From contig CP136061.1 in NCBI GenBank assembly GCA_032622095.1, positions 190,718,369-190,782,368 of the forward strand: a stretch of 64,000 nucleotides of DNA. Direction: 5' to 3'. The notes beneath the pieces were generated by a model. The model was not told the origin of the DNA. It did not search any database and saw only the letters and a list, made by a program, of their open reading frames with translations. A program made the translations under genes and the position numbers. This DNA comes from Siphonodentalium dalli. Lineage: Eukaryota > Mollusca > Scaphopoda > Gadilida > Siphonodentaliidae. Numbering within the stretch: position 1 is the stretch's first letter; each line of letters begins with the position of its first letter. Below are positions 1-13,900 of this stretch, piece after piece.

Positions 1-417
1 TAAAACAGTTTTAGTATGTCGTGGTGTGATTTCAATTTGAATCCATGTTGCTTCGTGCAGTATTAACTATTAAGTTACGAAAGCACGCATTGCCACACAA
101 CGCCACTTTTACGTTGTCACTTCCTTGTGTGCATTCAGACTTGATACACAGTGACTGCACACGTGCTTTTGTCGGAAGATGAGAGAAAACTTCAAAGGGT
201 CGGAATTGATTGAAGGTCGCCGACACTTCCAGACAGTTCGAGAATTGCTACTAAGTATCTAATACTACCGCGTGTACCAATTAATGCATGCATTGCACTC
301 TACTATTGGTGACACAGGATTTAGTATTAGTTTTGCATCATTTAACCTAATATTTTGAGGATTATTCACGTTCACATTCAACTGACAACGGGATGCGGTT
401 ACGTCCGGTTCATTTTT
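1..417. other. Non-coding, no supported gene
   Basis: Probably part of a TUBGCP6 intron. No exon, splice-paired frame or clear repeat is seen. Confidence 0.4.
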
Positions 418-474
418 TTCTAACCGGTTACGTCGCTAACCGGATGCTAACCGGTTAACCGTCTAACCGTTTCA
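418..474. repeat. Degenerate hAT-like terminus (AACCGGTT-rich)
   Basis: Repeated ctaaccggtta words end in ccgtttcagctcta. This resembles the right terminus of the complete hAT-like element at 61641-62550 (ccgtcccagctcta). No matching left end lies in the window. Confidence 0.4.
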
Positions 475-641
475 GCTCTAACCCATACCTACCTCTATAC
501 TTACCCAAACATATACTTATGTATACTGGTATATTACTGCTGTTGGTGCTTCCAAATATAACATATTCTGGTTTAATTATTACAATAATCGGCATCTGAA
601 TCGGCCGATTGTGATCTCTAATAATTGGCAATCATCCTATA

Positions 642-1965
642 AGGGGTCATCTCAAAACTCTAATCGGTACCGATTGCCATTTACCGATTGTAATCAAGCC
701 TTTTGAATCGGAAAACAATTGGTAAGTCGGATAGCGTAATTACATTTAGAGCGGCATCAACGGTAAAATCGGTACCGATTCTACCGATCAATGCACAAGA
801 GTGAACGCGCACATTGTCGTGCAACGCGCGTTTGTTTTGCACGTATTCTGTCATTTTTGAAGTCGATGTGACGTTTTGGGTTTCGAAGTTCGAAACATTA
901 TCAACTTAATCAAGGTGAATCGACGAACATCAAACAAAACTATGATTTATATTTTATTTTTTACAAAGACAAAGAGCCGTTTTGTCCTTTTGTTTTCAAT
1001 TGTAAATAGTAGTCTAACACAGACACTCGAAAGCCTGTGTTTGTCAAAATGTAAACAGGTTCGAGGTACCTGGCACATGCACTGAGCCGACGATTTGCAG
1101 TATGTTTTCCTATACTTATTCAATTGGTAATTTTGTTTTTAGGATCGTGTAAACGGAACCGGTGTTCTGAAAAAAGTGCATGTATTCCGAGATACTATTT
1201 GTTGCAGAACACCGGTCTTTCCAATTACCGATTCAATAAGTATAGGAAAACATGGAAAATATGAAAAATGTTTTAAGATCTGTTAATTTGGTGTCCGGAA
1301 CGATTTTATCGCTGCAGAGTTGTAGCTGAGTATGTTATTTATAGGAAACTGGCGACATATGCCCGGTATTTTGTGTTTAGTGCTTTTATTTGAGATATGT
1401 TTGTCCGGGCACCTGGTTAAGCCTGCATAACTTGAGTATATTATATTAGGATACCGATTTATAAACTTGATTAATCCCTTATTTTGGGACTTTATGTCCA
1501 GTAACTGAGCCTATAGTATATATATATAATACAGGCATACGTGGTACTGGTATTAACTTGAAAATAAATACATAAAAAAATTAAATCATGCGTTGCCAGA
1601 CCAATAGTGAATTACTCAGGTGCTGCGATCATTAGCGACGTTATATTTGAGTAACGTTCTGATCGGTAGATTCGGTACCGATTGTGACGGTCACAAATTG
1701 ACATAATCAGAAAAATCAGTACCGATTGATGCGTTGTTCAAAAACGTCGTTTCTACGTTGTAATCGGTATTTTATTGGTAAAACCCCTGAAATCCACACT
1801 TTGGCCTCTTTAGGCTAAAGTAGAGAAATGAATCGAGCTTGAAATCCGATCTTTGGCCTGTTTGGGCTAAAGTGGAGAGGTAGAAATGACTTCTACAATG
1901 CGTCGTCAATCGGATAAATCAGTGTTTTTGCCCATTTTACCGATTTTAGTTTTGAGATGACCCCT
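642..1965. mobile_element. 1.3 kb DNA transposon-like element with terminal inverted repeats
   Basis: The left end AGGGGTCATCTCAAAACT (642-659) is repeated inverted at the right end (to 1965), followed on both sides by an AATCGGTA-rich subterminal region. CGGTACCGATT words are scattered inside. Positions ~1787-1890 hold two ~60 bp direct copies around 'tttggcct..t..ggctaaagt'. No transposase frame and no clear target duplication are visible, so the superfamily is not assigned. Confidence 0.7.
1102..1253. repeat. Hairpin MITE nested in the 642-1965 element
   Basis: atgttttcctatacttattc at 1102 is mirrored by gaataagtataggaaaacat ending at 1253. The inner part is also inverted (ggaaccggtgttctg / cagaacaccggtctttcc). 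The arms cover about 60 bp each. Confidence 0.75.
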
Positions 1966-2099
1966 AACAGGCTTTATGCTTTAGTGACCAGCTCACATAA
2001 AACCATCAATAAATGTAATCAAATATCACAATTGTGAAAACATGTTATTTGTTATGAACTCCACAAGAGTTACCAATTGAAAGTGGTAATTCAATCATT

Positions 2100-2164
2100 G
2101 AGATGCAATTTAATGTATTTTCCACATTGAATTTCAATGTGGAAAATACATTAAATTGCATCTC
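2100..2164. repeat. Perfect 65 bp palindrome (32 bp arms, 1 nt centre)
   Basis: Arms 2100-2131 and 2133-2164 are exact reverse complements, starting gagatgcaatttaatg, around a single T at 2132. No mismatch is seen. Confidence 0.9.
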
Positions 2165-2536
2165 GCTATCCCAATATCCTAGCTGGTTTACATAGAAGCA
2201 GACTTGGACTACACCAATATATACATTTTTTTATTTCTGAGAAGTTGCAACTTGATGTTAATGACCTCACAGTTTGCATTAAATGGATTCAAGATCAAAA
2301 TAAAAATTAGCGTGATCCCAATACATGAACCACTTCATTTGGTATGTTTAATACATTCTATACTAATTACTCATTCATGAGTAGTAGGAGATTTTCAGAT
2401 AATATGTTCCCATGAACGTTTCACACCAATCAATATGAATCATCTTACTCTTGTATTATCTGATTTTTTGTCTGTCATCTGCTTTTATCACCTGAACACA
2501 CCTCCAAATGAATAGACTGTTCCAATACATACTTTT

Positions 2537-2935
2537 TAGCTCACCTGAGACGAAGTCTCCGGTGGAGCTATAGTCATCACTCCTCGTCTGTCATCAGTCC
2601 GTCCGTTCTTCCGTCTTCTCCAGATCCTTAGGACCAAACGGGTTCATATTTGGTGTGGATGTTCCCTAGGTGAGTCACATTCAGATTTGTTCAAATGAAG
2701 TCACCAGGTTAAATATTTGCGAAGCTAGGACCATAACTCTTTCCCACCATAGTAATTCTTGAAACAACTTCTTCTCAAATTTCATTGGGCCGAATGGGTT
2801 CATATTTGGTATAAAGGGTCCTTGGGTGACTGTGGTTCAGATTTGTTTAAATGAGGTCACTGCGTCGAATGTGGGCGGAGCTAGTGACATAACTAAAAAA
2901 AATAAAAATTCAGATTGAACTCCTTGCTCAATTTA
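2537..2935 (+). repeat. Dispersed element with terminal hairpin (TAGCTCACC...GGTGGAGCTA)
   Basis: It begins with TAGCTCACCTGAGAC, then GAA, then GTCTCCGGTGGAGCTA, a terminal hairpin, followed by CCGTCCGTTC sequence. The body has two degenerate units around 'gggttcatatttggtgtgg'. Its 3' sequence resembles the AT-rich repeat near 18490-19680 and 56930-57530. Confidence 0.6.
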
Positions 2936-3340
2936 ACAAACAAACAAAAAACAAAGTTTTTTTTTGTTTTAATCATGTTATAAAATTTGAAAAACTAACA
3001 CCATTATAACATCTGCAGAGTTATGAAACTTTAACCTTCAATGAAATGACGGAAACTTTTCATCACCCCCCCCCCCACATGACCCAGACCCCCACCCTGC
3101 CAACAACCCACCTTGCCCCAACCAACAGCCCCTCCACCCCATATCATATCACAACTTACCTCTCTCACCAGAAGCAGAGAGTTATTATCTACCAGAGGAC
3201 TCAGTCAGGTATTAGCTACAGAGAGACAGACACGGTCATTGTCATTAATTGAGATTAGAATAACAGATATCGGACAGGCTTGTGTAAACAACTACACTAG
3301 CACTGCTGTCGTTTATCAAATTAAAACAAAACTCTGTTCC

Positions 3341-3775
3341 CAAGCCTGAATTTAGTGTGTGTGTGTCATTTGCAGAATGAGGTCCCCAGAGGGTGAATTT
3401 AGTGATGCTACCCCATACAGCAGGCTAGCATCACCAAATACACCCTCCAGGGATCTCATTCTGCTTCGGCCTCATCCTCTTCTGGGAAGTATCTAGAGTA
3501 TCAAATTGACATTTTTTAGTTAACTTTTTCCCTTCTGTTTAGTTTCTATATCCCCTAATTTGGAAGGTAAATTGCATAATCGAGGTGCCCAATGGAAGGT
3601 ACATCACCAACTTCAACTGGAGAACTTCAATCTGTTCCTAATAAGGCCTAATAAGAATGTGGTCCCCAGAGGGTGAATTCGCTGATGCTAGCCCGCCTTG
3701 CGGCATAGCATCATTAAATTAACCTTTTGGGGGACCTCATTCTGCAAATGTCAGACACACTAAATTCAGGCTGGG
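3341..3775. mobile_element. hAT-type MITE, copy A
   Basis: The ends (c)aagcctgaatttagtgtgt and acacactaaattcaggct are inverted repeats. The flanks ctgttcc (3334-3340 and 3776-3782) look like a 7-8 bp target duplication. Two internal hairpins start with gcagaatgaggtccc and end with its complement. A second copy of the family lies at 58711-59166. Confidence 0.75.
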
Positions 3776-4058
3776 CTGTTCCAATATTATTTTCTTAACC
3801 ACGACTTATCCAGGTGAAATCATATCCTGATTTTACAAAGAAAAATTGGGGGGTATATTGGATTGAATTTACCTGTTTGTTTGTATGGAGGGTCATTGGG
3901 TTCAGATTTGTTCAAATAGGGTTATTTTTAGGAAACTTTTGAAGGAAATCAATTCACTTCAACTCTTAAATCTACTCTGTGAAATTACTAGATGAATGGA
4001 TCTCATAGATGGGGATTCACATTTGTTCAAATAGGGGCAGAGATAAGAGATTTAACTG

Positions 4059-4076
4059 CCCCCCCCCCCCCCCCCC
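4059..4076. repeat. Poly-C tract
   Basis: Eighteen consecutive C. Similar G/C homopolymers occur at 11530, 12366-12388, 24925, 31799, 39681, 44661 and 58060. Confidence 0.9.
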
Positions 4077-4350
4077 ACCTTCCCTACCTGCATCTATGCT
4101 GTTTGGTACTGGTATAATAATATTGATTTATAGGCTGCCTGGTGGGGGCAATGTTTGAGTCACTGGGTAGGGAGCGTAGAGGGGGTGGAGTTTTGACCCC
4201 CTACTTTTATCAAATTTTCAACAGATTTTCACACCAAAAATAGGTTATAATTGTTCTCATAGTTTGATTTGATATTCCAACCAGTATATTTTTAAACCAA
4301 CAGTTCATATGTTCCTACTTCAGGTTAAACTGTTGGACCGAATTATCCAC

Positions 4351-4470
4351 AAATTTTAACTTTATGGGGGATGTCAGGTTGGTAATTTTCAATAGTTTGA
4401 TGTAAAATTCAAATTTTAACTTTATGGGGGATATCAGGTTGGTAATTTTCAAAAGTTTGAGAGCTTGAAG
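4351..4470. repeat. 60 bp tandem duplication
   Basis: Two copies of a unit beginning aaattttaactttatggggg (4351 and 4411) differ at a few bases. Confidence 0.85.
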
Positions 4471-4641
4471 TACCAGTACTGGTTGTAAAATTCAACCTAA
4501 GAGGGATGTGCAAAAGAATTTTTTTGAACTTATACTGTGGTATGGTTGTCTTCTATAAAAATGGTAAGGCATTTGTGATTTGTCAGTGGTGTGCAATTAG
4601 AAATTTCAAGGTCAAGAGCCCTGCTCATCTGAGAACCTCCA

Positions 4642-4782
4642 GCTATGTCCATGTTTAGAACTACTTGTCTTATGTGATATTGTCAAGTACTGACTGTAGT
4701 AGTCTTCAGAGTCCCAGTCTTCTCAGTCTTTAAAGTCTGGTGAGCGACCCACAGTCATTGACTGTCTTGTTTAACTGAAATG
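4642..4782 (+). repeat. Dispersed repeat, partner of 37977-38113
   Basis: Both copies carry 'agctatgtcc', 'acaagtactgactg' (or close variants), 'cccagtcttctcagtctt' and 'cagtcattgactgtcttgt' in the same order. It ends about 40 bases before the TUBGCP6 exon at 4821. Confidence 0.75.
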
Positions 4783-4820
4783 GAGAATCCATTTAGTATA
4801 GAAAGGATTAATACTTGCAG

Positions 4821-4953
4821 GTGGAATGGCCTCTTAACATAATCATCACAGATGGATCGACGGAGAAATACAACAAATTGTTTTCCTTCCTGCTGCAAAT
4901 GAAGCGAGTGGTGTGGGTTCTCAAAGACATCTGGTACAGACTAAAGAGGGATG
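4821..4953 (+). CDS. TUBGCP6: TUBGCP6 exon a (GCP domain)
   Basis: It follows acttgcag and ends before gtatgc. It encodes 44 codons (VEWPLNIIITDGSTEKYNKL and on to WYRLKRD) plus one base, so the next intron is phase 1. The motif W-P-L-N-I-x-I-T followed by Y-x-x-(L/V)-F-x-F-L-L-Q is the typical start of the gamma-tubulin-binding half of GCP proteins. The exon upstream of it was looked for in 1-4820 and not found. Confidence 0.92.
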
Positions 4954-7900
4954 GTATGCAGTAATATTATAGACATTGTGATTATGTGTAATGGAAGTTT
5001 GCCATATTTTGCACTCGGTTTGACTTTTAACTCCTAAGTAGTTAGTACTATAAATTGTGATTGATTGAAGGTAACATGTTGGTACATTGACCGCATAGAT
5101 TTTAAGCCCTTGAAGTTGACTTTGCTATGATGTGTCATTCGCAATTTGTGGGTCAATCACTGCATTAGAACAGATATAATACCATTAAGACATTCACCTG
5201 ATAAGCATTGCGAGCGAAATGACTAAATCGTGTAATGCATGAATAGGACAGTTACTGTATTTGGATGTGGAATGCGTCATGTCTACTCGGTAGTTTCCCT
5301 CAATGACTATAATGGAGAGTGTCTGCAGATTAAACCTGCCAAGACTGTTCAAGTAGTGCACCATCAAATTCACTTCTGATTGAAAAGATTGAGTATAGCA
5401 CAACATGATCGGCACATTTAAACATTAATAGGAACAAAAAAGTATGAACCTGAAGTATGACATAATTCAGCAATAATAAACTTAATGTTTTGATGCCAAC
5501 AATGCAGAAAATGTGCCACTCGCAAATGCAGTCATTACTTATGACACCATCTGCAATGACAGTTATGTTTATCCAGTCGCAGAGTGGCATGTATTGCACC
5601 CATACTTTTGCTCACGCATTCTAACAATTCAATCAGGTCAGTATTATTTTCCTCCTCGTGCTGTCAGGATGTGGTTAACTAAAGGGAGTATTTTTCTGAA
5701 TTGCGAGTTTATCAACTCAATATTTATTGTTGATAACAAACTTGCAATTTATCAGTTGCATACCAGGTCGTTTAATATCTCTTACATACGCACAGAAACT
5801 TTTCATTTCATAGTATGCGCAACACAATTTGTTAAAAATCCGTGTTTTTTATCAACACAATATCGTCTCGACTTCCGTGATCGGAATCACGTTGAAAAAT
5901 TCGCCATAGACTACAGAAGCACATAGCTTACTTGTGGTGAAACTATACTGCATTATTGTGCAACACATACGGTGGGATGACTCGTGGGATGACTCGTCCG
6001 ATTTCGGACGCCACCTGGTCCGGTATGCGAAGTCTCCTAATTTCGTGCTACACATGTTCTATTTCATGAAGTCGACTCATCGCTAAGTTCATATCATGTA
6101 TACTGCCAAAGAATACATGAAACAGCTTTGTTAGTTCGCAGAAAGTTGCCCAGGACAGAAATGTCTCCTTTGGCAATAATTTACATGACTAAATAAACAA
6201 GATAGTCATTGTTATCCAATGAAATTTCTTTTGCCTCAACTAATTGTGAGTTGAAGTTGAGCAACCGGAACTCAACTGACATTTGAGAAATGATTATCAT
6301 AGGGCTTTATATAAGGACATCATTGTACATATCCAACATGTTGTTATCATTAATTGTGCTTTAACGATTAATATCTGCGAATCTCAGCAAGCCAGAATGT
6401 ATGAACATTAGGGCTTGTATTCGGATAATTGCAACATTAGATATCCAACATATTGTTATCATTAATTGTGCTTTTACGATTAATACCTGCGAATATTAGC
6501 TAGCCAGAATGTATTAACATGAGGGCTTGTATTTGGATACTTGGAATGTTGTCGCGAACGTTACAGCGACTTCAAGATATTTCTTGGAAAATTCTGACTC
6601 GGTTTTTGTGATTCCATATCCTATAACTCATTGTATCATCAGAACAATAGTTAGAAACAAGGAGATTATGTTCGTTATAACATATATAGTATTATATGAC
6701 CACTGTTCAAATAATGCTATGTTGCTATAATAGATAGTGTCTCATTCTTTACATGCATGTACAGTATGACTGACAGAGTCCGGTTCCTACGAATCGGGCC
6801 ACTGGTTTGATTGGGGCCTAGGATAATCTGATACACAAGCTTTGGCAACAAGGATTTTCATTTCAAGTTCCCATTATCGAATGGCGATCTTCGTCAAATC
6901 ATAATCTGTCGTTATTTCGGCGACACTTGTGTCTGTTTCTTTGCAATCACTCAATGTATCTTACTGAATGGGCTTCCCTGATCCAAGACTGTACAGATAT
7001 GAAAGCGCAATAGCCTGAACCTTCAGCTATGGTTTGCTTAACTATCCAATGATAATTCCGTCCATGGTTAGAAATCTTTGGAGACATATTGGATGAGAGC
7101 CCACTGGCCTACTTGTGGCAAGTTGCCATATCCAATGTGAACTTGGTACCACAAGGCATGCTGTGTCTTCAATGCGAAGCACCTTGTTCCTGCGGGGCAT
7201 GGTCGAAGTGTTGAAACGATTCATTGGCTTACCAGTGTCTCAATAAATTTCAAGTAAATCAATGTTGAAACTTATTCTGATCGGGCAGATGATTTCACAT
7301 TTCCATTATCCTCAGACATTAGTGTTTGTCGATACATTCAAATTCATTGATAAAAAAATAAGGAAATATTATGGTATTAGTGCCTCATCGCCACAATACC
7401 GTACGAATGTGATATGCATACAAAATGGTGAGCATGAAATATGTATGGCCAGCCGTAATAGTTCAATACCAATGGTATCAGTGCCTCAAAGGCACAATTA
7501 TGTAAGAACTGACTATGCATCAATATGGCGACAAGTTTTCACCGATACCACCATATTTCTGTACTTTTAATATGTGAATAGTAAAGGCGAACTAGTACGC
7601 ATATATATTGTCACATGCCCCAGATGCACTGCCAATAGCCTTTCCAACAGAGTCCATCACTTGGCTCTTTACCTTCTATTTCCACATATCGAAACGATCA
7701 TATGACAAATAGCCTTCACTCACGTATAAAGCACAGTTACATGAAATGCATTTCTATTGCGCATGGCCACTGCCAATATGATTTCCAACAGAGTTCAAAA
7801 CATGGCTCTTTTCCTTCTATTGCCTCATATCCAATTGATTATCTGGCGAATAACAGAAAGGACAGAATTTGTATTGTCACACGTTTAAAGTGCAGTTACA

Positions 7901-10900
7901 TGAACAGAATTTATATTGTGCACGACCACTGCAGGCCTGAAAATTTGAGGCGAATGACGGTTCAGTTCATGTGGACGTTACCTAAAATGCCGTGAACAAA
8001 AAATAGGTCGCCCCAAAGTTGTATGTAGTTCTCGCAATACTGATTATAACAGTTTGTGTAACCTGTGGGTTACCTAAGCACAAACCAGGCAAACGAAAAA
8101 TACGTTACGCATAATTTTGAAACATGCAGGCCTGCCACTGTCAATTTCCAAAGAGTCCAAAACATGGCTCTACTCCTTCTAATCTATTGCTACGTATCCA
8201 CATGATTATCTGGTGAATAGTATACCTCAAAGAATAACACAAATGAAAGCATTTGTATCATCACAAATATAAACCCATGAAAAGCATTTATATTGCGCAC
8301 GACCACTGCCAATTTCCAAAAGAGTTCACAACATGGCTCTTCTCCTTATATTGCCATGTATCCAAATGATTATCTGGCAAATACATACAAGAATAACAGT
8401 CCCTGGTCATGATATGGCAGTCAGTCTATTGCTTGTGCCTCCTCCTGGGCTTGTATTCTAATCCAAATAGTTCAGCTGAAGGGCTTGCCTTGGCAGAAAA
8501 ATATAATTACCGTAAATTTCGGTGTATAAGTCGCATCTTTTTAACCCAATTTCCCCTATTAAAATCCTCCTGCGACTTATAGACCGGTAAGTCAATGAGG
8601 GGCATATTTTCAGCCGAATTTTGAGGAACGAACTTCGATCACAGGTAAACAACGGGACAAAATGCCGACGCAAACTAAATCCAACGCGATAAGATGATAC
8701 AATTCGGTATAAAAAAAATAAATATACACCCCCATCTTCACTGTTTGTCTTTATTTTATTCCCTGTCCGACATGTTTAAAACATATTTATCATATTATAT
8801 GCATTAGTGTCTGAGAATTCAACCGCAGACAGCAGCAAATTCACAAACAGTGGGCGTCCTTGACCTGACTGTGTAACAATTCTGGACACGTGCACAATTG
8901 ACCCACATTCAATGACTGCGGTGTGATCGCTTTGATGTCTCCAGTGTTGCGACATAGTAAACTGTTTGCAAGCTGCACATGGCTGCAATCTTCTACCAGA
9001 TTACGTCACATCGGAATGTTTATTTAAAGCCCGGGAATGAGCATAATAAAAACTCTGACTCCAAATGCAAATCTGGACAGCGTGTTCTCATATTTTAATG
9101 AGGCTTCAGTGCGAAGCCGCGAACTCCTGTTTATATTACATAAACATTATTTTATGCTGTACGCTTAGGGTGCAAACATTTAATCCCCACGTTGAGTATA
9201 TTTGACACTTAATACTGAAGAGTGCATTGCATCACTTTTAGCCCAAAGTGTTTTCATTCATGATTCGCGACAATTAGGCGACAACTAATTTAACGATTCC
9301 ATTATCCTAAAACAACAGTAAGCCGAGTCTCAATTTTATATTCCTATAAATGATAGGATATTTTGTGTCTTTCCTCATACCGTAAATTTCTATATATATA
9401 ATTCACATACTTCGATCGTTATGGATAAACGTGGGATTAAGCCCAAACGTCAGTGTTACGAAACCAGATTTAAGTTGGAAGTTGTTAAGTTTGCAGAACT
9501 TAACGGTAACTGTGCTGCCGAAAGACAGTATGGTGTCAGTGAGAAATTAGTACGAGATTGGAGGCGATCGAGGGACGTTTTATTCTTACAATACTTACCA
9601 CTACGCAGTCGCCGTCAGTTTTTTTGAAATTCCAGCATCTAAAAATGGGTGCGTCTTATACAAAGGTATTTCGCAAAGGGCAGGATTTGGGGTTGAAAAA
9701 TGGAGGTGCGTCTTATACACGCATGCGACTTATCCACCGAAATTTACGGTAAAAAAATTATAACTAATTTTTCCTTAAGGGAAGCCCGAAACTGAACTAT
9801 CATAGATCCCTCCCATGGTGGTGCCATTCCCAACCCCGCGACTCGCAAATCTCATGATTGAATCAGAAATAAAACTGACTAGATTGTTAGAACACGTGAG
9901 TTACACTGGATGCATTCATGTATGGCTAATCTGAGCGCTCATTGACCCAGAGTAGGCAATAAACAGCAATAAATATTAACCCTCCTGATTCACACAGGGC
10001 TGGAGATATAATCCAAATAGTTCAGTTTCGGGCTTCCCTTAAAAAGAAAATTAATTATAATTTTTTAAATTATATAAGGCGCCCCTCAATTACTATTTAA
10101 TTGGATTTGGGGGTAAAAAAATATTTGATTCGAGTCGAGGTACCCAACTATCAAAGCTCAGTTATTAGATATCGATTTTTGAAATCTATTATTTTTCACC
10201 ATCGAGACTTATTAATTAGTGACCCAGTAAAAGGTCTCGGACCAAATTGCAGATGAAGATGGATAACTCTAAAATCAAGAGGCTTTGTGTTGATAATAAG
10301 GCCAAATTTCCAAACAACGTGTTGATAAATAACACGTTTTGGGATATTTTGTACTATAGTTGACTATGGTTAGCATTATTTTTGGGCAATTAATCAATTC
10401 TGATAACTGAAGCAGCATTTCTAAAAATGTTGTAGTTGTTGGAGTCTGATTATATGGGGACCAACGAATCGGATTGATTACCTTTAATTGGATTCCGTGA
10501 GTAGTTTGAGTTTGTGAGCTTGAATCCTAAGGAAACAAAATAAGTTATTTAGTTGATTGATGGTAACATGTTGTTACATTGACTCTCTTTAGTTTATGAT
10601 CAAATGATCCATGGAGCAGAATAATGAACCACAAATGTATAAGTTGGTGGAATATTCTGGTTCAGACAATCAACTGAATTCAAAGAACACTGTAACCTTG
10701 ACCCCATGTTGGAATACATCAAGTCTTATCCTTTAACCCTTTCTTTACTAAATACTCATTGACGAGTAGTTCCCTCATTGGCAAGTTGTTCCCTTAGGAA
10801 ATGTTCAGATAGTAAGTTCAACAACTTTGTTGTTGAAATTATTTATCTAAACATTTCTCACCAATGAATATGAATAGACCTTTCCGCAGCTGTCAATCAA

Positions 10901-13900
10901 ATAATTATTAGCAGATATTTTCTACCAGTCAGCGACTGAGCGAGTCTTTGGCTGCATTGCAAATTCTGATGCCATCTTTGTTCACCCTAATTTGATATCC
11001 GTGCATACATTCAGTGTTAAATTGATTATATTGAATCAACTTTTTTGTTGTCAAATCATAACGTACTGAAATTTCTATTTGCGCCATAATGTTGGAAATT
11101 TATCCATTCGTTGTAACACTTTTTCATTGGACGACACTTTTCAGAATTTTCACAAGGCAAAAAGAATGTATGTTCCCCGGTGTAGCTATATATATAGCAG
11201 ACCCCTGGTCCGATTTTTAACCATATTTGGTGTGGTGACTAGTGTTGAAACGATTAATCGACTAATCGAAATCGACGCGATTATTAAATTAGTCGATTCC
11301 GAAATCGGCTAGTCGACTAGTCGGAACACACCCACCTCCATTATGCCATCGCGAAAGCAGTGCCGTTGCTGCCGTTGCCGAATTACTGGACAATTTAAAC
11401 AATCAGGCTATCGAAATACACAATCACAATTAGCTTTTTTAAAGCCTTTGTTGTCCCTTTGATGCGATAACTGCTTTCAGTACTTGGTGGTCATGCACGA
11501 GCAGGGGCGTAGCAAGCAAATTTTATTGGGGGGGGGGTATAACCATTCATCGCAAAGCGATGACCCGACGCCAAAGGAGTCGGTGGGGGAGAGCATGATA
11601 GGGGTCGCCCCCTCTCGATAGGAGGGGGTCCGGGCGTTATCCCCCAGGAAAATTTTCTGACATTGGAAGCTTAAAGTGGCTCTCTGGTGGCTTCTGACCC
11701 ATCTGACATTGTTTTCCAACCCACTACATTATCATAGATTAGATCAACATTCTTATCATTTATCAATTGTAATTTCATAAAATGGTAGGCCGATTGAAAG
11801 TGTAATAAACAAATAGGTATATGGGAATTCATGTTGTGTTATTATCTAGTCATTAATGATGTGAAATTACTCCCATAACTTGGATCAGATATGCAGAAAG
11901 TAAATATTTTCACAAACAACCATGAGAAAGTAGACTACATGGATACACACATCACCATGGGTATGTATCATGGGGTATTTATTGTGTGGGTATGAATAGT
12001 GTGGGTATGTATCGTGGGTATGTATCGTGGGGGTATGTATCCTGGGTATGTATAGTGGGGGTATGTATAGCGTGGTTATGTATAGTGGTGGTATATTGTG
12101 TGAGTATGTATAGTGTGGGTATGTATAGTGTGGGTATGTATAGTGTGGGTATGTATAGCGTGGGTATGTATAGTGTTGGTATGTATAGTATGGGTATGTA
12201 TCGTTTGGGTATGTATAGTGTGGGTATGTATCATGGAGGTATGTATGGTGTGGGTATGTATAGTGGGGGTGTGCATTGCCGCGATCGTCGGCGATACTTC
12301 ATTAGTTTGCCAAATATTTTTACTAACCTTTGGAAAATATTGTGGGGGTAAATACCCCCCTTGCCCCCCCCCCCCCCCCCCCCCCCCCGGTTCCTACGCC
12401 CCTGTGCACGAGCGCGAAACCCAATGACCTCAACTCAATGTATTTGTCGGCGCCGCGGCGGCTTATTCTTTGAAGTTGAGGCGACCGGCTTTGATAATCA
12501 ACTTCAAAGAATCAGCGCCTATCGCAACCGTGTCTATTTCGGCGTGACGGAATTGATCTGAGTGATAACTGGTCAACGTGTTTGCAGGTGTGCAGGACCT
12601 GAGGACTCAACTTCAATCAATTTAGTTGACATTATTAAGTTTTAAGTTTAATAACAAGTCCAATATATTATAGTTTATTGAAGCACTATGTCAGTATACC
12701 TTTAATGTTTATTTGTAAAATTGTGTGATATTTTTTACAACCACCACATGCATCAACTGACGCATGGGTGAGCGTATACGATCGCACGTTCTAGATATAT
12801 TGTATATAGATATAAATATAAAGCCAACCCGTGGTTGGCCATGCTATGCATCGAATAGCGTCGCGTATTTCGAACTAAACTGGCGAGTCACTTCGGAAAT
12901 CCCACGTCGTTTATGGGCTGTGTTTGTGAAAAATTACAATGTATTTTAGCACCTCAAACTTAAATCCTTCGCGGAATTGGGCGGTGACAAAGCTGTTCCC
13001 AGAAACGTAATCTGGATGACGCAAATTCCTGGAATTGGGCTAAATATAGAACTTACAACTTCGCATTGAAATGTACTATTAACATCGCCGGTCTTCGCAG
13101 TTTTATTTCTGAAACTGACACGATCGATTGTGTATTCGGGGATTCGCGAGTAAAATTGTATATATTGTATATATATTTACAATGTACCATGCACGAGAGA
13201 CAATTATGTACGCGATCAAATCAAACAGTGAAAACACGTGCGTTTTGGCGGGAAAATGACTGTCCGTGATTAAGCTATGTCATATCGTGACCTTGCAATG
13301 ATACAAGGACTGCATGGCCCATTTTTAGCTCAACTTACTTGTAAGTTTGAGCTATTGCCATGGTTTGGCGTCCGTCGTCCGTGTGTCCGTGTGTCCGTGT
13401 GTGCGTGTGTCCGTGTGTCCGTGTGTCCGTGTGTCCGTGTGTCCGTCAACAATTTCCTTTGGCGCGGGCTACAGGTTGTACCTTTGGTCTGATCTTTATG
13501 AAATTTGTCATGAATGTTGACATTGACATGTAGATGGGAACGAGTCATTTTTGGGTCATTCGGCCAAAAAACATGGCCGCTGGCAGCCATCTTGGATTTC
13601 AAGATTCAATCCATTGGCGCGGCCTACAGGTCGTACTGTTCATCTGATCATCATGAAATTTGTCATTGATGTTAATAATGACATGTAGATGGGAACGAGT
13701 GATTTTGGGGTCGTTCGGCCAAAAAACATGGCTGCCAGTAGCCATCTTGGATTTTACTCTTTGCATGACTAAATCCTTTGGCGCGGGCTACAGGTCGTTG
13801 TTTTGGTCGGAAGTTTATGAAATTTGTCATGGATGTTAACACTGTCATGTAGATGGGAACGAGTGATTTTGGGGTCGTTCGGCCAAAAAACATGGCTGCC

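Larger units (their letters stand above)
8454..10050. repeat. Short dispersed repeat, three copies around the pogo-like element
   Basis: 'atccaaatagttcag..t' followed by 'gggctt(g/c)cc' occurs at about 8461 (+), about 9772-9802 (-) and about 10012 (+). The first two flank the pogo-like element in opposite orientation. Confidence 0.55.

Noticed and set aside
1-4820. Search for further upstream TUBGCP6 exons
   Set aside because: No in-phase, GCP-like exon with a GT donor was found. The upstream part is probably left of the window.
5513-5926. 137-codon frame in TUBGCP6 intron 1
   Set aside because: No motif, and it overlaps several local inverted repeats. No splice partners.
12076-12351. Repetitive proteins (GMYSV and THTIH repeats) on both strands
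   Set aside because: Produced by the 15 bp minisatellite, whose length is divisible by three. No start context or homology.
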